Positions 50,991 through 59,835 of a stretch of DNA of 64,000 bases are shown piece after piece; position 1 is the first letter of the stretch, and every line of letters starts with the position of its first letter. The position numbers and the translations under genes were made by a program. Source of the DNA: Microbacterium oleivorans NBRC 103075 (GTDB taxonomy: Bacteria > Actinomycetota > Actinomycetes > Actinomycetales > Microbacteriaceae). Where the stretch lies: assembly GCF_001552475.1 (NCBI RefSeq), contig NZ_BCRG01000003.1:62001-126000 (forward strand), in the 5' to 3' direction. The notes under the pieces are model-generated. The model ran no database searches. It worked only from the letters and a program-made list of their open reading frames with translations, and was not told the DNA's origin.

Positions 50991-52670
50991 ATGAACAACC
51001 GTCCGCTGTGGAAGCCGATGCGGCCCGAGGAACTTTTCTCGCGCTTGCAACTGCCTTTCGTCGCAGGAATCGTCTTCGTCGTGCTCGCCGCCGGCGCCGC
51101 GGTTCCGAGTCTCTGGATGTCGGAGGTGCTGCTCATCGGCGTGATCGTCGCGGGGGCGACATCCGCCGTCTTCCTCATGCCGCGGCGCGGCTGGCTGCTG
51201 ACGCCGTGGGGGATCGTCGTGCCGCTGCTCGACGTGGTCGCTCTCGCGTTCGTGCGGGGGGCGCTGTTCCCCTACATCCCAACGGTGGGCGTCCTCTGCC
51301 TCATGCCCTTCGCGTGGATCGCACTGCGATACCGGTGGCAGGCGCTCTTCCTCGTCTTCCTGGGCGGGCTGTTCATCTCCGCGCTGCCGTTACTGATGCG
51401 CGTCGAGCAGGTCGCCACTCCTCTCATGCTTCTCAACCTCGTGACTCTGCCGTTCCTCGCGACGGGCATCTCGATCGGCATCCACCTCGCGGTGCAGAGC
51501 TTCCGCCGCAGTCGGCAGCAGGTGGAGGATGCCGCGGTCCGGCTGGAGACGACCCTCGAGAAGTCCGAGGACGATGCCCTCGTCCTTCGGACCGTGCTCG
51601 ACACCGTCAACGGGGCCGTCGCCTTCTACAACGCCGAGGGGCGGCCCGTCCTCGCGAACCGCGCTGCCCACAAGATGGCCGAGGTCGTCGGCTTCCGATT
51701 CGACACGCCGCCGTTCGCCGGCCCCCACGTGCGGAAGGCCGACCGGACGACCCCGGTTCCCTGCCAGGAGCAGATCGTCCCGCGCGCGCTTCGCGGCGAC
51801 GCCATCCGCAACCATCTCGAGTGGTTGGGCACGCCGGGCAATCAGATGGCGATCCTTGCGTCGTCGCGGCGCGTTCACCGCCCGGACGGTGCACTCCTCG
51901 GCACTGTCATCGCCGCCTACGACGTCACCGACCTCGCTGACGCCATCGAGGTGCGCGAGGAGTTCCTGACCACGGTGTCGCATGAGCTGCGGACCCCGCT
52001 CACCTCCGTCGTGGGGTACACCGAGCACGTCATCGACGTCCTGGGGGAGGATGCGGACCGCCTGGGCGTGGCGAACGCCCTCGGCGCCATCTCCCGCAAC
52101 GGCGACGTCTTGCTCGAGCGGGTGGCGCAGCTGCTGACCGCGGGGAACAAAAAGATGGTGCTCGCGCCCGCGGTTGTCGACGTTGCAGGGCTCGTCGAGG
52201 AGACCGTCGAGGTCATGGTCCCTCTGGCACGACAGGCGGGCGTCGATCTCTCGGTCGAATGCGACGAGAACGTCATCGCCGAACTCGATGCGCGCCGGAT
52301 CGAGCAGGCTGTGGAGAACGTCCTCACGAACGCCGTGAAGTTCACGCCTCGTGGCGGTTCGGTGTCGGTGAAGGTGTCTCGCCGAGCCGACGGCGAGCAG
52401 GTCCACATCGCGATCACGGACACCGGCATCGGGATGAGCGCCGACGACAAACGCCGTGTCTTCGACCGGTTCTACCGATCGACCGAGGTCCGCAAGAACG
52501 CGGTCCAGGGCATCGGGGTGGGCCTGTCCATCGTCAAGTCGATCGTGGGAGCCCACGGCGGCGACGTCACGATCGAGAGCGAACCCGGTCAGGGCACGAC
52601 GATCGCTCTGCACCTTCCGCGGATGCGCGCGGCGATAGAGCCCGCCGCGGAGTTCGCCCTCTCCGCGTGA
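50991..52670 (+). CDS. Membrane sensor histidine kinase
   Basis: A 559-residue kinase. Residues 20-170 contain about six hydrophobic segments without a large external loop. Next come a coiled-coil piece, a PAS-like domain (about 195-320), the phospho-accepting H-box TTVSHELRTPLTSVVGY (His331), N-box ENVLTNAVKFTP, G1 DTGIGM, F-box FDRFYRS and G2 GIGVGLSIVKSI. Signal unknown, probably sensed in the membrane or cytosol. The only nearby regulator is the divergent receiver-only protein. Confidence 0.93.
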   Translation: MNNRPLWKPMRPEELFSRLQLPFVAGIVFVVLAAGAAVPSLWMSEVLLIGVIVAGATSAVFLMPRRGWLLTPWGIVVPLLDVVALAFVRGALFPYIPTVGVLCLMPFAWIALRYRWQALFLVFLGGLFISALPLLMRVEQVATPLMLLNLVTLPFLATGISIGIHLAVQSFRRSRQQVEDAAVRLETTLEKSEDDALVLRTVLDTVNGAVAFYNAEGRPVLANRAAHKMAEVVGFRFDTPPFAGPHVRKADRTTPVPCQEQIVPRALRGDAIRNHLEWLGTPGNQMAILASSRRVHRPDGALLGTVIAAYDVTDLADAIEVREEFLTTVSHELRTPLTSVVGYTEHVIDVLGEDADRLGVANALGAISRNGDVLLERVAQLLTAGNKKMVLAPAVVDVAGLVEETVEVMVPLARQAGVDLSVECDENVIAELDARRIEQAVENVLTNAVKFTPRGGSVSVKVSRRADGEQVHIAITDTGIGMSADDKRRVFDRFYRSTEVRKNAVQGIGVGLSIVKSIVGAHGGDVTIESEPGQGTTIALHLPRMRAAIEPAAEFALSA

Positions 52671-52697
52671 CCGGTGGCGCGTCGCTATGATGACGCC

Positions 52698-53378
52698 GTG
52701 ACAGGCACCGGTGAAGGGTCCCGTGGCACCCGATCCGTGCGGGATGCTCAGTGGCTGCGCGCAGCGACGGACCGCGTTCCCACGGCCTGGATTCCCGGCA
52801 TCCTCACCGCTGTGTTCCTGGGCGCTGCGGCAGCGTTCGGAGGGCTCGAAGCAGTCGCCGCGCCGCCCATCGCGACGCTGGAGCCCGGGGAGACGCACGT
52901 GAACGACATGCTGTCGATCACGGTCGAGCGCGCGGTGCTCATCGACAGCTTCCCCGAAGCCGGGGCGTACGCCGACCCGGATAAGGGTCAGCGAATTCTC
53001 GCCATGGTGGTCACGGCGGAGAACGTCTGGGACCGCCCCGTTCAGTCGATGAGCGACACGTCCCTCACAGGGTCGCTTCGCGTGCCGGGTCTCGCCGACC
53101 CCGTACCCGTCGCCGCCGCCCGACTCGACGACGGCACGAACAAGCCGTGGCTCCAACCGGGAATGCCGGCGGAGATCGTGGTCACGTGGCGGATCAGCGC
53201 CGAGGAAGTCGCCGCGGGCGATGGCATCACCGTTGAGATCAGCGACTTCTCCCTGCAGCGCGGCCAGATCGTCTTTTCCGGCGAGACCTGGGTGAGCCCC
53301 GTTGTCGCGGCGCGGACATCCGTGACCGTGACAGACGTCGGCGCGGGGGCCGACGCCGAGCAGTCCGGTCCATCGTGA
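52698..53378 (+). CDS. Membrane-anchored extracytoplasmic protein, cluster gene 1
   Basis: A 226-residue protein from GTG at 52698 (the frame is open from 52674). One hydrophobic segment, TAWIPGILTAVFLGAAAAFG, near residues 30-50, is followed by a beta-rich domain: HVNDMLSITVERAVLIDSFP, then QRILAMVVTAENVWDRPVQS and ISDFSLQRGQIVFSGE. The pattern, a membrane anchor plus Ig-like domain, resembles DUF4352-type proteins. Its stop overlaps the next start (TGATG). I cannot assign a function; cluster with two similar genes suggests an envelope complex. Confidence 0.65.
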   Translation: MTGTGEGSRGTRSVRDAQWLRAATDRVPTAWIPGILTAVFLGAAAAFGGLEAVAAPPIATLEPGETHVNDMLSITVERAVLIDSFPEAGAYADPDKGQRILAMVVTAENVWDRPVQSMSDTSLTGSLRVPGLADPVPVAAARLDDGTNKPWLQPGMPAEIVVTWRISAEEVAAGDGITVEISDFSLQRGQIVFSGETWVSPVVAARTSVTVTDVGAGADAEQSGPS

Positions 53379-53929
53379 TGAAGCCCTGGGTGGTCTGGGC
53401 CGTCGGCGTCACTCTGCTCGTCGTCGCCTGGGGCGTAACGAAGGTGACCCCTGGAGCGGAACTCACCGAAGCGTCCTTCGTCACACCGGCAACGATCGGC
53501 GAACGCGCCCTCGGGTCTGAACTGGCGCTGACCATCGACGAGGTCGTCATCGCCTCCACTGTCTCGGACTCCCGCGGCTGGACCGCAGAAGGTCAGTGGC
53601 TGATTGTCGATCTCCAGATGTCGGCACAGACGACCGAGGAGGTGACGTCGCTCTCGACCGCGATCCTCACCGTCGACGGCAAGATGTACCAGGCCAGCGA
53701 GAGGCCGCAGTCGCTGTTCCTCGAGTCGCTGGGAGCGGACATCGTCACGACGGGGAGCGTGGCGTTCGAGCTGCCGGCTGGGGCCGACTCGCAGGCGGCC
53801 ACCCTGCGCTTCGCTCCGAAAGCGGGCGATGTGCGGCTCGACTCCGTCATCGAATTGTCTTTTGACCTCGGCGATCTTTCGCACGAAAGGTCTCGGGAGC
53901 TACGGCCGACGGTAGGAGGCGGGCTGTGA
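53378..53929 (+). CDS. Membrane-anchored extracytoplasmic protein, cluster gene 2
   Basis: A 183-residue protein: VVWAVGVTLLVVAWGVTKVT is the anchor (residues 5-23), and the rest is an extracytoplasmic beta domain with SELALTIDEVVIASTVSDSR and GQWLIVDLQMSAQTTEEVTS. Same plan as gene 1. It overlaps gene 1 by one base and gene 3 by four bases (GTGA), so the three are one translational unit. Confidence 0.65.
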   Translation: MKPWVVWAVGVTLLVVAWGVTKVTPGAELTEASFVTPATIGERALGSELALTIDEVVIASTVSDSRGWTAEGQWLIVDLQMSAQTTEEVTSLSTAILTVDGKMYQASERPQSLFLESLGADIVTTGSVAFELPAGADSQAATLRFAPKAGDVRLDSVIELSFDLGDLSHERSRELRPTVGGGL

Positions 53930-54459
53930 GCGACTGGTGGCGGCGGAACCGTGGCGCTCTCCTGGCGATCGTCATCCTGGTTCCGCTGATGGTCGGCATC
54001 GCCGGAGGGTGGGAATTCTGGAATCGCGTTCAAGGACGGCCGACCTTCCCGGTCGCGGCGGCTGCGGGAAGTTCGCTCGACTTCGGTGGAATCACCTTCG
54101 GCCCCGCCACGGCAGAGGTGACCTCGATACCCGACGCACAGTTGCCGCCGAACACGAAGATCATCGCCGTCTCGGTCCGAGTCGACCGTCACGATGCGAC
54201 GACATCGTGCTCGATCCCTGTGCTCCGAGAGCTGACCGGTAAGGGGAGGGTCTGGGAGGCAGACGCCCAAATCGTTCCGTGGAACTGGCGCCTCAACACC
54301 CTGTGCCCGGCGCAGAGTACCCGTAACCTATTTCCCGGCGGGGCGTTCTCGATCGACGTGCCCTTCATCGTGCCCGACGACGTCGACGGCGAGCTCGGCG
54401 TCGAGTTCACGATCCCGAACCAGCTCCCGCGCTACGCGCGACTCGTCGTCGTGCCCTGA
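53926..54459 (+). CDS. Membrane-anchored extracytoplasmic protein, cluster gene 3
   Basis: A 177-residue GTG-started protein: NRGALLAIVILVPLMVGIAG is a membrane anchor, and LDFGGITFGPATAEVTSIPD, then TKIIAVSVRVDRHDATTSCS, form a beta domain with two cysteines that may pair. It overlaps gene 2 by four bases at the start. At the 3' end its last 132 bases overlap the convergent membrane-protein gene on the other strand, which is unusual for two real genes. Confidence 0.65.
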   Translation: MSDWWRRNRGALLAIVILVPLMVGIAGGWEFWNRVQGRPTFPVAAAAGSSLDFGGITFGPATAEVTSIPDAQLPPNTKIIAVSVRVDRHDATTSCSIPVLRELTGKGRVWEADAQIVPWNWRLNTLCPAQSTRNLFPGGAFSIDVPFIVPDDVDGELGVEFTIPNQLPRYARLVVVP

Positions 54460-55680
54460 CGCGACGACAGGGGCGCCGATCAGGGCTCCCACCGTCGAGT
54501 CGTACGCCGCCGCGATGAGCGACGTGCGAACCGGCTCGATGATGAGCGAGGGGATGCCGAGGAGAAGCCCGCCGGCTGCTCGCCAGAAGTCGTACACGTC
54601 GTGCGGGCCGATGACCCGCGTCACCCCGACGCTGAGCAGTGGCTCGAGAAGCTGGATCACGGCGTAGGCGAGGACATAACCCCCGATCAGGATCGGGCCA
54701 CCTCGCCACATCAGGACGACCGCGCGCCAGACAGGTTGGAAACGTGCGCCCATTCCCGAACCGATATCGCCGAGTCGTCGCCGGAGTCGTTGCGGGAGAG
54801 TGCCGTAGCGTTCGCGAGCACGTTGGACGAGCTCCCCACGCCACTGCACACCCTGGGGTGCGACCACCTGCCCGTAAACCACCCCCGCCACGGTCAGCCA
54901 CGCCAGCGGAACGGCGATGAGTCCGGCCGCTTCCCCGATGACCAGGACGATTCCGTCCCAGACCCATCCCAGGGGCGCGAACCATGCTCCGACACTCTCG
55001 CGAAGCTGACCGAGCCACTCGATCGCGCGGCGTGACTGAACCCACGCCGACACGCGAGCGAACGCGCCACTCACGAAGAGGACGGTAAGGAACACCCAGA
55101 GGCCTTCGAGGTAGGTGGCAGCGAGCCCGGTGCCTTTGGGAAGACGTGAATTCCAGCGGCCCCATGCCCAGCGACCCAGGAAAGCGGCGACGACGACTGC
55201 GATGGTCCACGGCTCCCATGTCAGCGTGGCGACCGTGCCCGTCGTGTCCACGGTGGTTCCGGAGATGACACCCGTGAGGCCGCGGCCGAGTTTGACCTGG
55301 ATCGCGGTGTCGACGTATGCGGCGAAATCCTGACCCAGGAAGCCCAGGGCGGCGTACACGGCCATGAACGGCAGAGTCGAGGAGAGCATCGCGTCGCGGA
55401 ATGCCCGCCGCCGTCCGATGGAGCCTTCGGGCGGGGGAGCGATGGCGCCGAGGCGCACCATGCCGTCCCGGAGGACGAGGAACATCGCGACGAGACTGAT
55501 GAGCTTCGCGAGGATCGCCAGAGGGAGGATGAGGATGCCGCCCAGCGCCGTGTAGCCGCCGACGTACCCGGCGACCTCGAGTCCGACGTAACGACCGAGC
55601 ACGCCCGCGAGGTACCAGGCCACGAGCGCGGGCCAGTGGCGCACGAGGAGGCGCCACGTCATCCCGAGCATCGTCAGCAC
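54328..55680 (-). CDS. Polytopic membrane protein convergent with the three-gene cluster
   Basis: A 450-residue protein with about eight hydrophobic helices, a central amphipathic, Arg-rich loop (RARERYGTLPQRLRRRLGD) and no recognisable ATPase or transporter motif. It looks like a membrane-assembly or permease-type component. The C-terminal 44 residues are encoded in the overlap with cluster gene 3 and have low-complexity, charged character, so they may be fortuitous readthrough. GTG at 55680 is the outermost start; ATG at 55671 is an alternative. Neighbour and opposite orientation suggest a shared locus. Confidence 0.65.
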   Translation of the reverse strand: MLTMLGMTWRLLVRHWPALVAWYLAGVLGRYVGLEVAGYVGGYTALGGILILPLAILAKLISLVAMFLVLRDGMVRLGAIAPPPEGSIGRRRAFRDAMLSSTLPFMAVYAALGFLGQDFAAYVDTAIQVKLGRGLTGVISGTTVDTTGTVATLTWEPWTIAVVVAAFLGRWAWGRWNSRLPKGTGLAATYLEGLWVFLTVLFVSGAFARVSAWVQSRRAIEWLGQLRESVGAWFAPLGWVWDGIVLVIGEAAGLIAVPLAWLTVAGVVYGQVVAPQGVQWRGELVQRARERYGTLPQRLRRRLGDIGSGMGARFQPVWRAVVLMWRGGPILIGGYVLAYAVIQLLEPLLSVGVTRVIGPHDVYDFWRAAGGLLLGIPSLIIEPVRTSLIAAAYDSTVGALIGAPVVASGHDDESRVARELVRDRELDAELAVDVVGHDEGHVDRERPAGK

Positions 55681-55730
55681 GGTCTTAAGGTAGCGGCAGC
55701 AACGCGGCGTTGCGCGACTAGCCTGGCGTC

Positions 55731-56198
55731 ATGACGGCATCCTTCACCGAGGTCACCCGAGCCGTGTGCACGCCCGAGGAGCTGTTCGATCTTTCGCTGT
55801 CGATCGATACGCACCTCGAGTCGATGGCGCACTCGGGGGAGCGCGCTGTCGGGGGCGTCACGGGCGGCGCGATCGGGCTGGGCGAAAGCGTCACCTGGCG
55901 CGCCCGACACTTCGGCGTGGTGTGGAAGATGACGTCGCGGATCACCGACCTCGACCGTCCCCACCGGTTCGTCGACGAGCAGGTCCGCGGGCCGTTCCGG
56001 TCGTTTCACCACGAGCACCGGTTCGAGCGCACCGGCGACGTGACGGTGATGACCGATACGGTGACGCTGCGTTCACCGCTGCTCGGATGGATCGTCGAAC
56101 CGCTCCTGCTGCGCCCCTACCTGCAACGCCTCATTCGCACGCGGAACACCGTCCTGGTCGACACCCTGGCCCGTCGACGGTCGGATCCGGCTGCCTGA
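55731..56198 (+). CDS. SRPBCC (START-like) family protein
   Basis: A 155-residue START/Bet v 1-like protein. FTEVTRAVCTPEELFDLSLS starts the helix-grip fold; VTWRARHFGVVWKMTSRITD, then FVDEQVRGPFRSFHHEHRFE and MTDTVTLRSPLLGW follow the strand pattern typical of these ligand-binding or cyclase-like proteins. Unknown ligand. The gene is single and divergent from the large membrane protein (50 bases between the starts). Confidence 0.85.
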   Translation: MTASFTEVTRAVCTPEELFDLSLSIDTHLESMAHSGERAVGGVTGGAIGLGESVTWRARHFGVVWKMTSRITDLDRPHRFVDEQVRGPFRSFHHEHRFERTGDVTVMTDTVTLRSPLLGWIVEPLLLRPYLQRLIRTRNTVLVDTLARRRSDPAA

Positions 56199-56364
56199 GC
56201 CCGTGTTCATGCCCGTCCACCGGGGATTTTGGCGTCTCCCGCGATAGCGTGGGAGAGCGTCCTCCCTCGGCGCGAAGCGCTCGACTGCGTCCCTGCGGTC
56301 CGCATTTTCGCCGCCGGCCCCCGGGACCGGACCGCTCACGCGGTCGGTCCACCGAAAGGAACCC

Positions 56365-58278
56365 ATGAACACTGGCAGCGAACCGGCACGCGCGTACGCG
56401 CACGTCACCGGCGGATCGGCACGGTTCACAGCGGTGGACGGCGCCGAGGAGACACTCGAGACCCCCGACGTCGACGCGGTCCGCCGCCTGTTGATCGACC
56501 GCGTCCGAGCGGATGCCGCGGCCTCCGGTACGTCCATCGAACTCCTCACGAGCGGCGACCGTGGCGAGCACCGATTCGTCATCGACCCCTCCGGCGCGAT
56601 CGACGTCGAGCTCGACGACCGCACCGTGACGCGGTCGGAACTCCGCCAGCAGGCCTGGTGGACCACCGACCCGGAGCCCCTCACCGAGGATGAGCCCGCT
56701 GCGAAGGTTGAGCCCGCGGCCGAGGATGAGCCCGCGGCCTCGTTCGCGACGCACGAGGGGTTCTCGCCCGAGGACGACGACGCGCCCGCGGCCTCGTTCG
56801 CGACGCAGGAGGGGTTCTCGCCCGAGGACGACGACGCGCCCGAGGACCTCACTGCACCTGCGGATGCGCCGGCCCTCGCGGACGACCACGCTCCTGAGGA
56901 CGACCACGCTCCTGAGGACGACCTCGCCGAGCCTGAGCTCTCCTACGAGCCCGAGCTCCCCGACGAGCCTGAGCCCGACGAAGGACCTGAGCACGCTCCC
57001 GCGCTCGTCGCCGAGGTGCCGAGCTTCTTCCCGCCGTCGCGCGTCGACGATGCATCGGACCTGGACGACACGGTCGCTCGGACGCACTCGGCGTTCGACG
57101 ACGGTGACGACGACGACATCGACGACAGCGCCGAAGGGATGCCGCCCGAGTGGGCTCCCGCTCGCGTGAGCGAGATCCCCGCGGCAGCTCCCGCACCGGA
57201 GGCCGGCACGGGTACCGACCCCGTCGACGTCGCGCGCGCGTCCTTCGAGTCCGAGGAGCCACCCGTTCCGTTCGAGGTGACCCCTGCACCCGCTGCAGCA
57301 TCGGCACCCGCGCCCGAAGGCGCGCCCGCGCCCGACACGGCGTTCGAGGCGACCGCATCCACAGGTCCCCGTCCGTCGTTCATCGAGCCGGCGAGCGAAC
57401 ACCCCGCCACCGTCACCGGGTGGCGCTCGTTCTTCGTACGGATCGGCATCCCCGTCCGCCCGTCGAAGGCGGAGATCGCTCGCGCGGAACGGGAGAAGGC
57501 CGTGTCCCGCCAGTGGGCCGGATGCCGCGCCATCGCCGTCGCGAACGGCAAGGGCGGCGTCGGCAAGACGATGACCACCGCAGTCCTCTCCGCCGTCTTC
57601 GCGCGGCACGGCGGCGGCAACGTGCTCGCATGGGACAACAACGACACCCGCGGCACCCTCGGCTGGCGGACCGAGCAGGGCGACTACGACACCACGATCC
57701 GCGACCTCCTGCCGGAGGCCTCGCGTTTGCTCGAGGCGACGGCCTCGGTCTCGGATATCGCACGCTTCGTGCACCACCAGTCCGTCGATCGGTACGACGT
57801 CCTCCGTTCGAACCCCGAGCTGCTCGCTGCCGACCAGCGCATCACCACGGCCGACTTCGACCTGTTGGCTCAGGTGGCGGCGCGCTACTACCGCATGGTC
57901 ATCTTCGATTCCGGCAACGACGAGTCGGCCGACCGGTGGCTCCGCATGATCGACTCCGCGCATCAGCTCGTCGTCCCGACTCTGGCGGCGCCCGAGTCGG
58001 CCGAGTCCGCAGCGCTGCTGCTCGACGCGCTCCGCAAGCGCGACGAGCATTCCCGCCGTCTCGCTGACGGCGCCGTGGTTGTGGTCGGCCAGTCCGAGCG
58101 CGCGGGCATCGGAGCCGCGCAGCGGATCGCTGCCGGTTTCGAAGGACACGTCCGCGCCGTGGAGATCATCCCGTTCGACGACTCGCTGAAGGCGGGCCGC
58201 ATCCGCTACGACGCGCTGCAGCCGCGTACGAAGGACGCGTGGATGCGCGCCGCCGCCGCGGTCGCCCAGGGGCTGTAG
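56365..58278 (+). CDS. MinD/ParA-like ATPase with acidic disordered linker
   Basis: A 637-residue protein in three parts. Residues 1-110 are a small folded domain. Residues 110-340 are strongly acidic, Pro/Ala-rich and low-complexity, including an 18-residue unit starting PAASFATHEGFSPEDDD repeated twice, the first reading His where the second has Gln. Residues 370-637 are the MinD/ParA ATPase: AVANGKGGVGKTMTTAVLSA (deviant Walker A with signature Lys), then WDNNDTRGTLGWRTEQGDYD and VIFDSGNDESADRW. Such proteins in actinobacteria occur near secretion or cell-pole genes; target is unknown. AAGGAAC precedes the start. Confidence 0.85.
   Translation: MNTGSEPARAYAHVTGGSARFTAVDGAEETLETPDVDAVRRLLIDRVRADAAASGTSIELLTSGDRGEHRFVIDPSGAIDVELDDRTVTRSELRQQAWWTTDPEPLTEDEPAAKVEPAAEDEPAASFATHEGFSPEDDDAPAASFATQEGFSPEDDDAPEDLTAPADAPALADDHAPEDDHAPEDDLAEPELSYEPELPDEPEPDEGPEHAPALVAEVPSFFPPSRVDDASDLDDTVARTHSAFDDGDDDDIDDSAEGMPPEWAPARVSEIPAAAPAPEAGTGTDPVDVARASFESEEPPVPFEVTPAPAAASAPAPEGAPAPDTAFEATASTGPRPSFIEPASEHPATVTGWRSFFVRIGIPVRPSKAEIARAEREKAVSRQWAGCRAIAVANGKGGVGKTMTTAVLSAVFARHGGGNVLAWDNNDTRGTLGWRTEQGDYDTTIRDLLPEASRLLEATASVSDIARFVHHQSVDRYDVLRSNPELLAADQRITTADFDLLAQVAARYYRMVIFDSGNDESADRWLRMIDSAHQLVVPTLAAPESAESAALLLDALRKRDEHSRRLADGAVVVVGQSERAGIGAAQRIAAGFEGHVRAVEIIPFDDSLKAGRIRYDALQPRTKDAWMRAAAAVAQGL
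56731..56838 (+). repeat. 54-bp tandem duplication inside the ParA-like gene
   Basis: Two 54-base units (56731-56784 and 56785-56838) differ at a few positions and encode 18 residues each. The period is divisible by three, so the frame is kept. Expansion or loss would change linker length only. Confidence 0.85.
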
Positions 58279-58329
58279 ACCGGAAGCCCCGTGCTCTCGT
58301 TCACTCCGCCTGTGATCTGGGCGAGTCGA

Positions 58330-58512
58330 TCAGGCGCGGGCGACCCGTGTCGGGCGGCGCTGCAGATCGCCGCCGCAGTTCGGGCACGCGCCGTCCGTGA
58401 AGCCTGCGACGCAGACCGGGCACCACGTGCACTCGTACGAGCAGATGAAGGCCTTTGCCTCGGCGGGGAGCGCACCGTCGCAGGATTCGCAGGCCGAACG
58501 CATCTCGAGCAT
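58330..58512 (-). CDS. DUF1272 zinc-ribbon-like protein
   Basis: A 60-residue cysteine-rich protein: MLEMRSACESCDGALP, then FICSYECTWCPVCVAG and CPNCGGDLQRRPTR, the CxxC pairs of DUF1272, a small presumed zinc-binding protein family of unknown function. Length and spacing match the family exactly. It is convergent with the ParA-like gene. Confidence 0.93.
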   Translation of the reverse strand: MLEMRSACESCDGALPAEAKAFICSYECTWCPVCVAGFTDGACPNCGGDLQRRPTRVARA

Positions 58513-58619
58513 GTTCCGAGGCTATGGGCGCCGGCGCCGGCGACCCCGGGTTCGGAATGCCGGATTCCGGAGGATTCCTGCCGATGCGCGGTGCGCCCGG
58601 CGTGCGGCAGGATGACCCG

Positions 58620-59462
58620 ATGACTGCCGCCGATCATGACGCCCGCCTCATCGAGGTAGCTGCGCGGCTCAGCGTCATCGCCGCCGAGGAGTTCGTCGCG
58701 GCGCGCAGGGCCGCCTCGAAAGAAGCGGAGGATCCCGCGCTGGCCGCCGCCATCGCGAAGCTCCGAAAGCCCGTCCTGGCGGCGTGGGTCGTCAATCTGC
58801 TCGCCGCGCACGACCCGCACGCGCTCACGCCCGCGGCGGAGCTCGCCGAGGAGTTCCGCCAGGCCGTGGATGCCGGCGACGCCCGCGCCCTCGGCGACCT
58901 CACCACCCGGCGGCGCCGCATCCTCGGTGAACTCGCCGGTCGCGCCGTCGACCTCGCCGCCGAACGCGACGTCGAGGTCGGCCCTGCCGCCCGCGTCGCG
59001 GTCGAGCGCACCCTCGATGCGGCTCTGCGTGACCCGGATGCCGCGGCTGCCGTCGCGAGCGCTCGCCTGCTGCGCCCGATCGAGGCCACCGGCATGGACG
59101 CGCCCGATCTCGGCGGCGCGGTGTCGGGTCCGTTCGAGGCGGCAGTCGCGCCGGCGGGGGACAGCGACGAACTCGCCGAACGGCGTGCGGCCCGCGACAA
59201 CGCGCGCGCTGCCGCCGAGGCCCGCCGTCACGCCGAGAGTGCGGAGCGCGACCTGGCTGGTCTTGAGGAGAGTCTGCGGTCGGCGCAGGAGCGCGTTGCC
59301 AGCCTGGAAAAGCAGCTTGTCCGTCTCGAGCAACAACGCGAGCGCCTTGCTTCCGAGGCGGAAGCTGCGCAGCGTGAACTCGAGGTACTCAGCGATCAGC
59401 GGGTCGTCGCACGCGATGCCGTCCGTCGCGCCCGGAGGGACGCCGATCGGGCCTCAACCTGA
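58620..59462 (+). CDS. Hypothetical coiled-coil protein
   Basis: A 280-residue protein, start ATG at 58620. The first 190 residues are helical and Ala-rich, with KLRKPVLAAWVVNLLAAHDP and GELAGRAVDLAAERDVEVGP; residues 195-275 form a long heptad-type coiled coil (SAQERVASLEKQLVRLEQQR). Proteins of this layout are found in actinobacteria as unnamed core genes. No enzyme motif is visible. The stop lies against the convergent small gene at 59463. Confidence 0.7.
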   Translation: MTAADHDARLIEVAARLSVIAAEEFVAARRAASKEAEDPALAAAIAKLRKPVLAAWVVNLLAAHDPHALTPAAELAEEFRQAVDAGDARALGDLTTRRRRILGELAGRAVDLAAERDVEVGPAARVAVERTLDAALRDPDAAAAVASARLLRPIEATGMDAPDLGGAVSGPFEAAVAPAGDSDELAERRAARDNARAAAEARRHAESAERDLAGLEESLRSAQERVASLEKQLVRLEQQRERLASEAEAAQRELEVLSDQRVVARDAVRRARRDADRAST

Positions 59463-59732
59463 TCAGCCGCGGGAGCGGTGCTGGTCGAGCGCGGTCGTCG
59501 CGGTCGACCATACGATCGTCTGGATGACCTCGACCGCACGGTCGTAGCGAGGGCCCGCAAGAACGACGTAGACGGCCCCGACGACGTCGATGAACCCGGC
59601 CACTTCACCGCCGATCCGGACCTCGTAACGGTCGTCGGTGATCAGGTCCCACTGGATGCGCGAGGCGCGAGTCGAGGCATCCGCCGGCCGACGCGTCGGT
59701 AGAGCGCGCAGCGTTTCCGAATCCACATACAT
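59463..59732 (-). CDS. Hypothetical small protein
   Basis: An 89-residue protein from ATG at 59732: MYVDSETLRALPTRRPADAS, then IQWDLITDDRYEVRIGGEVA and FIDVVGAVYVVLAGPRYDRA. It has regular beta-strand character and no membrane segment. I do not recognise it. Its stop abuts the coiled-coil protein stop on the other strand. Confidence 0.65.
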   Translation of the reverse strand: MYVDSETLRALPTRRPADASTRASRIQWDLITDDRYEVRIGGEVAGFIDVVGAVYVVLAGPRYDRAVEVIQTIVWSTATTALDQHRSRG

Positions 59733-59835
59733 GTTCCGCACCTCGTCCCTCACCCTGCCGACACTGGCCCTAGAAGACCACCATCCGTCGCCCGCCGCAG
59801 GTTGCCGAGGGGATTGACGGCGCAGGCAAGGGCCG

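Noticed and set aside
56131..58149. Long minus-strand frame (672 codons) opposite the ParA-like gene
   Set aside because: Antisense shadow of a gene with clear Walker motifs; composition is repetitive Arg/Gly/Val without domain.
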